Source of the DNA: a virus
Length of the DNA: 26,754 nucleotides
Virus record (IMG/VR): IMGVR_UViG_3300031886_000031
Location: 1-26,754 of that record
Direction: 5' to 3' (one strand)
Shown here in pieces: positions 15,920-20,047 of this stretch. Position numbers and translations under genes: made by a program. Below the pieces are notes generated by a model that saw nothing but the letters and a program-made list of their open reading frames with translations, was not told where the DNA came from and ran no database searches. Position 1 is the stretch's first letter. Every line of letters begins with the position of its first letter.

Positions 15920-17025
15920 TATGTCCAACCTCCTGCACCCGATCCACCGTCTCCACCGCCATAAGAATCTCCACCGTCTCCTCCCCCGCCGAAGCTTAAG
16001 CCAGCATGGTGTCCGCCTCTCGGTGCTCCGCCTTTCGATTTGCCTCCGCCGCCAAATGATAGTCCTTTGTGGTGTCCTCCTTTTGGAGCTCCACCAGGCG
16101 CCTTACCCTTTCCCCCGCCTCCACTCTTCTTGCTAGCTCTAGCTTTAGCTGCTCTCGCCATTGATGATTTTCTTGCACTGGCCGCTTCGGCTGCAGCTTT
16201 GTGTCCATATGGGTCATGGTCAGAGACACCATCATCCCGTGGAGCGGCTCGCGCTGGTGCAGCTGCAGGAGCAGGAGCAGAAGCAGGGGTAGATGCTGCT
16301 CGAGGAGTTGAAGTAGCAGCTGCTGCCCTGCCTGGTAGACCTAATAAACCTTTAAACCCTGTTACCGCTGTTGGGTTCATAGCTTTAGTATGCGCTGAAT
16401 ATGGATCTTCATCATCCTTTTCAGTACGACTACGTGAGCGACTACGAGCCCCAATGTGTCCAGGAGCTATAGCGGTCATGCCAAAGTGAGGTGCAGCACC
16501 ACGCACTCCAGATGCGCCCATAACGCTCATAGTCCCCATGTCACGACTAGATGGATCTGGATCACTATAAATACCCTGGTTACCTGCTAATGTAACTACA
16601 GCATCTTCCATTTGTTGTTGGATAGCAGCGATGTCTTGCATATTTCTATCCCAAGAACCCTTGTATCCAAACTTACTTTTACCAGAACCTTTAACTGCTT
16701 GGGCCAAATTATGTAGTTGACCTGCAGTAGCTAGACTTTCTACTTTTCCAGGATTTAATTGATTCTCTGCAGGCATTTGTGACATAAAGTTTGCCATCTT
16801 GTCTCTTTGGCCTTGTGCTCTACTAACGCCAGGAACTTGCCCAGGCGTCATGCCTGTTTTGTCTTTTCCTAGGTTTTTTCCTACGGTACCATATGGACCA
16901 ACCTGATCAAAATTTTTAGTAAATTGACGTTCACCCCTACTGTGTGCTTGATGTCTATCCCAACCCTCACTGTCCACGCCATAAAGGCCAGATAGTGCGG
17001 CTCTACTTACTGGATTTGTTGCCAT
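15919..17025 (-). CDS. Low-complexity Gly/Ala/Ser protein, first late gene
   Basis: 368 residues, first gene on the late strand, with AGGAG six bases before its ATG. Residues 1-190 have a moderately complex sequence (LSGLYGVDSEGWDRHQAHSRG, MSQMPAENQLNPGKVESLA) and may fold. An RSRSRSRTEKDDEDPYS stretch (about 195-212), an Ala/Pro-rich linker, Lys/Arg-rich helices and two tandem copies of GGAP-K/R-GGHH-K/A-GLSFGGGG (about 311-328 and 332-349) follow, ending in Gly/Asp. I do not recognise it. A structural or DNA-condensing role in the head is possible; the C-terminus is probably disordered. Confidence 0.72.
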   Translation of the reverse strand: MATNPVSRAALSGLYGVDSEGWDRHQAHSRGERQFTKNFDQVGPYGTVGKNLGKDKTGMTPGQVPGVSRAQGQRDKMANFMSQMPAENQLNPGKVESLATAGQLHNLAQAVKGSGKSKFGYKGSWDRNMQDIAAIQQQMEDAVVTLAGNQGIYSDPDPSSRDMGTMSVMGASGVRGAAPHFGMTAIAPGHIGARSRSRSRTEKDDEDPYSAHTKAMNPTAVTGFKGLLGLPGRAAAATSTPRAASTPASAPAPAAAPARAAPRDDGVSDHDPYGHKAAAEAASARKSSMARAAKARASKKSGGGGKGKAPGGAPKGGHHKGLSFGGGGKSKGGAPRGGHHAGLSFGGGGDGGDSYGGGDGGSGAGGWT

Positions 17026-17219
17026 ATGTGTCTCCTGCCCCCCAGGAATAAGACATATATTCTACCATACTGTAAAAAAATTCAGAAAAAATTTAGTTTC
17101 AAAAAAAGAAGGATCCTGTGTCTCCGTATCAGAACAGACCCCCAATATTATAATATTCTAATATTACTCTATAGTTCAATTGATTTATAGGTAAATGATT
17201 ATGTGCTAATGTACTGTGT
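17026..17219. promoter_or_regulatory. Divergent early/late control region
   Basis: Non-coding and AT-rich, between the first late gene (leftward) and the first early cassette (rightward). It contains a perfect 14-base palindrome AATATTATAATATT (17144-17157) directly followed by another AATATT. The 15-mer ATAATATTCTAATAT at 17150-17164 recurs exactly at 17830-17844. A leftward promoter for the late block should lie here; TAGAAT at 17064-17059 with CTGAAT at 17085-17080 (minus strand, 15-base spacing) is only a weak candidate. Poly-A/T tracts at 17074-17107 may bend the DNA. Confidence 0.5.
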
Positions 17220-17253
17220 GCTTATTTTAATTCACATTTTTTATTTCTATAAT
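17220..17253 (+). promoter_or_regulatory. Early promoter copy 1
   Basis: GCTTATTTTAATTCACATTT at 17220 matches two other upstream copies (18078, 19245) at 18 of 22 columns in all three. Read as a promoter it gives TTTTAA (17225-17230), a 17-base spacer and a consensus TATAAT (17248-17253). Transcription would start near 17260, about 37 bases before the first cassette gene. The conserved ACATTT inside the spacer is unusual for an ordinary host promoter and could be a binding site. Confidence 0.65.
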
Positions 17254-17296
17254 TGAGAGTCATTTCAATTTCAACTACCAAGGGGCCACACCCACT

Positions 17297-17638
17297 ATGA
17301 GCAAAGCACCAATGAAACTTCACACACAAAAAGGCAAGCGTCGACTTTGGCTCGAAGAGCAGAAGTACGGGCTGCCGGGCTTCGCATGCGGTTCGCGATT
17401 CAACGTAGTGTACAACGAAGATTCTGTCGAAATCAAAGCTGATCCGAATGGCACCAACACGGTGTTCACGAGAGTCAAGAAAGCGTCAAAGAGAATTCCA
17501 CAAGATCGTAAATTTTCCATCGTCGGAATTCACAATTCTCGTCTCAAGGAGCTCTTTGGAGATACTGAGAATGGTGTAGATACTCCGGTATCGTATGAGA
17601 TGTCAGAAGGCTACATCAAGATCATGGTGGCATCATGA
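17297..17638 (+). CDS. SymE/AbrB-like small beta-barrel protein, paralog A
   Basis: 113 residues. The core KGKRRLWLEEQKYGLPGFACGSRFNVVY resembles the SymE/AbrB-type swapped-hairpin pattern R-x-W-L-E-G-x2-L-x3-G-F-x2-G-x2-Y-x-V. A similar domain is found alone or at the N-terminus of some phage cytosine methyltransferases. A second half (KFSIVGIHNSRLKELFGD ... YEMSEGYIKIMV) repeats the strand-helix-strand plan. It is about 64 percent identical, by hand alignment, to the protein at 18383-18769. A weak AAGGGG site sits 11 bases before the ATG. As the first early gene, a DNA-binding regulatory or anti-host role is likely but unproven. Confidence 0.75.
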   Translation: MSKAPMKLHTQKGKRRLWLEEQKYGLPGFACGSRFNVVYNEDSVEIKADPNGTNTVFTRVKKASKRIPQDRKFSIVGIHNSRLKELFGDTENGVDTPVSYEMSEGYIKIMVAS

Positions 17639-17715
17639 CTGGTCTTGAAATTCTAGTCTGCACTACATCGTTCTTCTTTCTTGCTTACGTTTTTCTTTGG
17701 TTACACAAGCAGTAA
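17635..17715 (+). CDS. 26-residue membrane peptide
   Basis: ATG overlaps the stop of paralog A (ATGA at 17635-17638), the coupling style used throughout this genome, and the stop lies five bases before a strong terminator. The peptide starts MTGLEILVCTTSFFFLAY and continues through VFLWLHKQ: one transmembrane helix covers almost its entire length, with a short basic end. Such peptides can be small toxins, holin-like factors or regulators of membrane enzymes. No homologue is recognised. Its length makes chance possible, though the overlap and the terminator distance argue for a real gene. Confidence 0.55.
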   Translation: MTGLEILVCTTSFFFLAYVFLWLHKQ

Positions 17716-17720
17716 ATTCT

Positions 17721-17745
17721 GGGGCCCTTCGGGGCCCTTTTTTTT
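17721..17745 (+). terminator. Rho-independent terminator of cassette 1
   Basis: GGGCCC (17722-17727), UUCG loop (17728-17731), GGGCCC (17732-17737), then eight T (17738-17745). An outer G-U pair extends the stem. This is a textbook intrinsic terminator placed right after the 26-residue peptide. Confidence 0.93.
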
Positions 17746-17748
17746 CAT

Positions 17749-17820
17749 GATGTTTTCGCCAATTTTTCGCGAGATGAGGTCGGTTATTCTATTGGGAGAC
17801 CGGTTACGGATGTTTTCGCC
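17749..17820. repeat. Direct repeats in the non-coding region
   Basis: GATGTTTTCGCC occurs exactly at 17749-17760 and 17809-17820, 60 bases apart. Between them CGGTTA occurs at 17781-17786 and 17801-17806, 20 bases apart, flanked by GGTC and GACC that could pair. Together with the elements up to 18073 this looks like an iteron-type or operator cluster. No coding frame is supported in 17746-18148. Confidence 0.6.
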
Positions 17821-17829
17821 TAGCATATC

Positions 17830-17884
17830 ATAATATTCTAATATACTACTTACTGCCCCACCCCGAAGGCAGGGAAGTATATTA
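17830..17884. repeat. AT-rich 15-mer plus large inverted repeat
   Basis: ATAATATTCTAATAT (17830-17844) is an exact copy of 17150-17164. It overlaps an inverted repeat: TAATATACT (17839-17847) pairs with AGTATATTA (17876-17884), and inside it CTGCC (17853-17857) pairs with GGCAG (17868-17872) around a C-rich loop. This gives a 46-base two-part hairpin or cruciform. Confidence 0.6.
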
Positions 17885-17902
17885 GCATTTCATTATATTC
17901 TA

Positions 17903-17975
17903 AAGATGCTTAGAGGACTGGGGGGCCAGATCCTCTTAAGAATCTCAGATTCTCGTGCGTGCGCCCGAGCATCTT
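17903..17975. ncRNA. Branched multi-hairpin element, candidate ncRNA or origin structure
   Basis: An outer eight-base stem AAGATGCT (17903-17910)/AGCATCTT (17968-17975) encloses two strong hairpins. The first is AGAGGA-CTGG, GGGG loop, CCAG-(A)-TCCTCT (17912-17936, ten pairs with one bulged A). The second is AGAATC-TCA-GATTCT (17939-17953). A weak third GC-rich stem may form at 17954-17967. The fold is 73 bases and cloverleaf-like. It is not a tRNA: the first arm is far too long and no T-loop GTTC-like sequence is in place. It has no T-run terminator of its own. The strand is undecided because the structure forms on both. Confidence 0.5.
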
Positions 17976-18054
17976 GATTAAAACAGAACCTCAGATAAGA
18001 TAAAGCGTTGATAATATTATGATCTTGTGATATACCAGCACCATTGTTATCTAT

Positions 18055-18073
18055 GATTATCTGTTTGATAATC
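18055..18073. promoter_or_regulatory. Inverted repeat next to promoter copy 2 (operator candidate)
   Basis: GATTATC (18055-18061), five-base spacer TGTTT, GATAATC (18067-18073). The perfect seven-base dyad ends five bases before the conserved promoter motif of cassette 2. A further perfect palindrome ATAATATTAT is at 18011-18020. Spacing of the half-sites is 12 bases centre to centre, close to one helical turn, as for dimeric regulators. Confidence 0.45.
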
Positions 18074-18077
18074 TGAT

Positions 18078-18111
18078 GCTTAATTTAAGTTACATTTTTA
18101 AAAACTAGAGT
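18078..18111 (+). promoter_or_regulatory. Early promoter copy 2
   Basis: GCTTAATTTAAGTTACATTT at 18078 is the second copy of the conserved motif. Promoter reading: ATTTAA (18083-18088), 17-base spacer, TAGAGT (18106-18111), a weaker -10 than copy 1. The first gene of cassette 2 begins at 18149. Confidence 0.62.
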
Positions 18112-18148
18112 TGGAGATACATTTTTTTTTATAACATTGAGGTATTTT

Positions 18149-18379
18149 ATGGGCGTTCCAAACCATTATCGCCAAGAGGCGATACGTAATATGTATAGCA
18201 GGTGTATCGAGGCTAATGACTGGAGTACTTACAGTCGGACGATGCAAATTGAGTCTGAGTGGGACGATCTGAGCAATGAGCTGAGGATGGACTATGCGGA
18301 CTTTGAGGAGTACGAGGAAGCTGAGTGGATGTTAAATAGTCGTATATACGATGATTCAAACATTAACCGATGGAGCTAA
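18149..18379 (+). CDS. Small acidic protein of cassette 2, unknown
   Basis: 76 residues starting MGVPNHYRQEAIRNMY. The frame could open at a TTG 12 bases earlier, but GAGG (18139-18142) sits six bases before this ATG and overlaps that TTG, so the ATG is preferred. Predicted largely helical and acidic in the second half (DFEEYEEAEWMLN), rich in Tyr and Trp. Not recognised. First gene after promoter copy 2 and three bases before paralog B, so likely a small host-takeover or regulatory protein of the early phase. Confidence 0.72.
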   Translation: MGVPNHYRQEAIRNMYSRCIEANDWSTYSRTMQIESEWDDLSNELRMDYADFEEYEEAEWMLNSRIYDDSNINRWS

Positions 18380-18382
18380 AAC

Positions 18383-18769
18383 ATGTCAGGAATTGAACTG
18401 AAACCGATGAAAATCCATACGCAAAAAGGTAAAAGGCGCTTGTGGCTTGAGCAGCAACGATACGGGCTTGAGGGTTTTACACCGGGTTCCAAGTTTAAAG
18501 TTACATATCATGCCGATTCAATCGAGATCGAGGCTGATCCTGAAGGGTCTAACAAGGTCTTTACTCGAGTTAAAAAGGCATCGAAACTCCACCCAACTGA
18601 GCGACAGTTTGCAATCGTTTCGTTACACAACAGTAAATTAAAAGCTATATTTGGTGATACCGACGATGGTATCGATACTGAATGTCGTTATGAGCAAATG
18701 CCTGGCTATTTAAAAATATGGCCAGTAAATGCAGTAGCGGTTGAACAGGTATATGCCGAAGCTGCGTAA
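18383..18769 (+). CDS. SymE/AbrB-like small beta-barrel protein, paralog B
   Basis: 128 residues. PMKIHTQKGKRRLWLEQQ and VFTRVKKASK are identical or nearly so in paralog A, and the first ~110 residues align without gaps apart from a short N-terminal extension. A C-terminal tail of about 15 residues (NAVAVEQVYAEAA) is unique to B. The GF-x2-G-S-K-F-K-V-T-Y segment fits the SymE/AbrB-like fold. GGAG is seven bases before the ATG. A strong terminator starts ten bases after the stop. Two diverged copies in adjacent cassettes suggest gene duplication together with the promoter motif. Biochemical role unknown; nucleic-acid binding inferred. Confidence 0.75.
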   Translation: MSGIELKPMKIHTQKGKRRLWLEQQRYGLEGFTPGSKFKVTYHADSIEIEADPEGSNKVFTRVKKASKLHPTERQFAIVSLHNSKLKAIFGDTDDGIDTECRYEQMPGYLKIWPVNAVAVEQVYAEAA

Positions 18770-18778
18770 GTAACATTA

Positions 18779-18843
18779 AGCACCAGCATCTCAAGAACGG
18801 GCCGACCAGCGACGCCACGTGAAAGATGTTGGTGCTTTTTTTT
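18779..18843 (+). terminator. Long-stem terminator of cassette 2
   Basis: AGCACCAGCATCT (18779-18791) pairs with AGATGTTGGTGCT (18824-18836) over 13 positions including one G-U, followed by eight T (18836-18843). The 32-base loop contains GGC/GCC that can pair further. The size of the loop, with a zinc-ribbon gene starting 24 bases later and no promoter between, suggests controlled read-through. Confidence 0.88.
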
Positions 18844-18866
18844 ATCTTGAAAACGAGGACAATGAG

Positions 18867-19088
18867 ATGAAGTGCGAGATTTGCGGTGAGAAACTGTACT
18901 ATAGTCAGGAAGAGAATGGTCTTTGTTGGTCTTGTCAACAAAAGACAGAGACTGGTAAGTGCAAGACTTGCGATGAGACATTAACTGTTTTCGAGCTGTA
19001 CGGTAATGGAATGTGTTGGTATTGTGAGAAAGACGATGGACAAACCAATATAATCGAGATGACAACAATGGATGATTGGTGCACATGA
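18867..19088 (+). CDS. Double zinc-ribbon protein
   Basis: 73 residues starting MKCEICGEKL. The frame opens earlier at a GTG inside the terminator stem (18819), but GAGGA (18855-18859) precedes this ATG at seven bases. Two successive four-Cys units are visible: C3-x2-C6 ... C20-x2-C23 and C32-x2-C35 ... C50-x2-C53, with the echo NGLCWSC and NGMCWYC. Each is a short zinc ribbon. The C-terminus is acidic/Thr-rich. Such small ribbons bind nucleic acid or proteins, for example RNA polymerase. Its stop overlaps a second zinc-ribbon gene (ATGA). Confidence 0.75.
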   Translation: MKCEICGEKLYYSQEENGLCWSCQQKTETGKCKTCDETLTVFELYGNGMCWYCEKDDGQTNIIEMTTMDDWCT

Positions 19089-19240
19089 TAAAATGCGAGA
19101 TCTGTGGTGGAACTGAAGAGGTTGTAAATGATATATGTTGGTGGTGTGAGGCAGCTGCAAATGATCCAGATCCATATGTCGATGATAGTCTCAATGAGGT
19201 CAGTATGGGACGATTTGATGATGATCCTCCAGAGTGGTAA
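19085..19240 (+). CDS. Single zinc-ribbon protein
   Basis: 51 residues. ATG overlaps the stop of the double zinc-ribbon gene (ATGA at 19085-19088). It starts MIKCEICGG and has C4-x2-C7 ... C18-x2-C21 (KCEIC ... DICWWC), a third copy of the same unit, followed by an acidic tail (NDPDPYVDDSLNE, FDDDPPEW). The acidic tail is reminiscent of nucleic-acid mimicry, but this is speculation. It ends four bases before promoter copy 3 begins. Confidence 0.72.
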   Translation: MIKCEICGGTEEVVNDICWWCEAAANDPDPYVDDSLNEVSMGRFDDDPPEW

Positions 19241-19244
19241 TGGC

Positions 19245-19278
19245 GCTTAGTTTAAGTTACATTTGTTTAATCTATATA
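19245..19278 (+). promoter_or_regulatory. Early promoter copy 3
   Basis: GCTTAGTTTAAGTTACATTT at 19245 is the third motif copy. Promoter reading: GTTTAA (19250-19255), 17-base spacer, TATATA (19273-19278). With that -10, transcription would start near 19285, past the GAGG site (19281-19284) of the next gene. Either the mRNA has a very short leader or the true -10 is TTTAAT at 19266-19271. Confidence 0.6.
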
Positions 19279-19292
19279 TAGAGGTAAAACTT

Positions 19293-19538
19293 ATGACCGA
19301 AATCTATACACATAGAGTATACAGTGACATACCAAGGCGAGTTCGTAACCGTATCATAGCTAATGTTCAAGCTATCATTGAGCAGCACGGCGATAATCCT
19401 GATCAGCGAGAGGACATGATCGACGATCTTATCGATGTGGCATATGACTCGTATCACGTTGGATGGCAGTCTGGATTCATTGATGACACTCAAGAGGATC
19501 ATGACTTAAGTAATTTCAACCCCGGAGGATCAAAATGA
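19293..19538 (+). CDS. Small acidic protein of cassette 3, unknown
   Basis: 81 residues starting MTEIYTHRVYSDIPRRV. The frame can open at a TTG inside the promoter motif (19263), but GAGG (19281-19284) eight bases before this ATG favours the start given. Predicted helical (RNRIIANVQAIIEQHGDN, EDMIDDLIDVAYDSYHVGW), acidic, with a short Asn/Pro/Gly tail. No family recognised. It leads a run of three overlapping small genes. Confidence 0.72.
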   Translation: MTEIYTHRVYSDIPRRVRNRIIANVQAIIEQHGDNPDQREDMIDDLIDVAYDSYHVGWQSGFIDDTQEDHDLSNFNPGGSK

Positions 19539-19702
19539 GGTTCATACCAGAGCCTGAATGGCGGTTTAACCAAGAATCTTTTCGTAACGCTTGCAATTCG
19601 GAGCGTTCACGGAGGATACGCAGTAACTTTAAACGTTTACAAACTCAACGACGGAGAGCAATGTACAATGCGCAAATACGCGACGCAACGACTTATAGCT
19701 AA
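19535..19702 (+). CDS. Small Arg-rich protein, unknown
   Basis: 55 residues. ATG overlaps the previous stop (ATGA at 19535-19538), with GGAGG seven bases upstream inside the end of that gene. It begins MRFIPEPEWRFNQESF and continues with a strongly basic stretch (SERSRRIRSNFKRLQTQRRRAMYNAQ), probably one amphipathic helix. The charge suggests RNA or DNA binding. Not recognised. Its last 35 bases overlap the start of the next gene. Confidence 0.7.
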   Translation: MRFIPEPEWRFNQESFRNACNSERSRRIRSNFKRLQTQRRRAMYNAQIRDATTYS

Positions 19703-19910
19703 AGATGTACCAGTTCACTTGAAAAGCCTATTCGAAGGACAGAACCTTCGGTTTCGTGGACGTGGTTCACGTGTGAAAGCTGTTGAGAGAGTAATGAGCA
19801 GCAAGGCTCTTCGTACTAAGTACGATGCAGGACCTGGCTTGTTAGCACGATTCATGCAAGATCTACCGCTTGAATTTGCTGATCGTATGTCTGTATATAG
19901 CCGTAGCTGA
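19668..19910 (+). CDS. Small basic protein of cassette 3, unknown
   Basis: 80 residues, MRKYATQRLIAKDVPVHL to MSVYSRS. Net positive with LRFRGRGSRVKAVERVMSSKALRTKY in the middle. GGAG (19653-19656) is 11 bases before this ATG, inside the preceding Arg-rich gene, which it overlaps by 35 bases; the overlapping protein ends QIRDATTYS. Not recognised. The last gene of cassette 3, followed by a structured non-coding stretch and a terminator. Confidence 0.68.
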   Translation: MRKYATQRLIAKDVPVHLKSLFEGQNLRFRGRGSRVKAVERVMSSKALRTKYDAGPGLLARFMQDLPLEFADRMSVYSRS

Positions 19911-20008
19911 TCAGGCGTTAGGAGTCTGGTTAGGATGATACGCCGGCTATAAATTAGGTCCGAGTAAGCCCGGATATGTACGAGAGCTGGCAACGGACCT
20001 ACCGCCCT
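19911..20008 (+). ncRNA. Structured 3' non-coding stretch, candidate RNA element
   Basis: No coding frame is supported. Nested inverted repeats: TCAGGCG (19911-19917) pairs with CGCCCTGA (20003-20010) with one bulge, and inside it TAGGTCCG (19955-19962) pairs perfectly with CGGACCTA (19994-20001). The bases in between contain GC-rich short repeats (GCCGGC 19932-19937, CCCGG 19969-19973). The outer stem shares its last two bases with the first arm of the terminator that follows, so the two folds compete, as in attenuators. Known RNA families could not be matched. Confidence 0.42.
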
Positions 20009-20035
20009 GAGCATGGCGTTAAACTGCTCTTTTTT
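20009..20035 (+). terminator. Terminator of cassette 3
   Basis: GAGCA (20009-20013), 11-base loop, TGCTC (20025-20029), then six T (20030-20035). The stem is short, so termination may be partial, which suits read-through into the genes from 20048. A promoter-like TTAAAC, 17 bases, TAAAAT (20019-20047) overlaps it and could restart transcription. Confidence 0.65.
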
Positions 20036-20047
20036 AACATCTAAAAT

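Noticed and set aside
16040-16489. Plus-strand frame of 149 codons
   Set aside because: Antisense of the Gly/Ala/Ser low-complexity protein; composition follows the real gene's codons.
17903-17975. tRNA gene
   Set aside because: Cloverleaf-like and of the right size, but the first arm has ten pairs, no T-loop consensus and no plausible anticodon arm at the expected place.
18706-19194. Minus-strand frame (162 codons) across the zinc-ribbon genes
   Set aside because: Runs through the terminator at 18779-18843 and opposite to two well-supported Cys-motif genes; His/Ser-rich antisense.
19911-20010. tRNA or self-cleaving ribozyme
   Set aside because: TGGTTAGGAT and AAGCCCGGATA fragments resemble parts of a D-arm and of the twister core respectively, but the T-arm, and for twister the remaining conserved core and P1 cleavage context, are missing.
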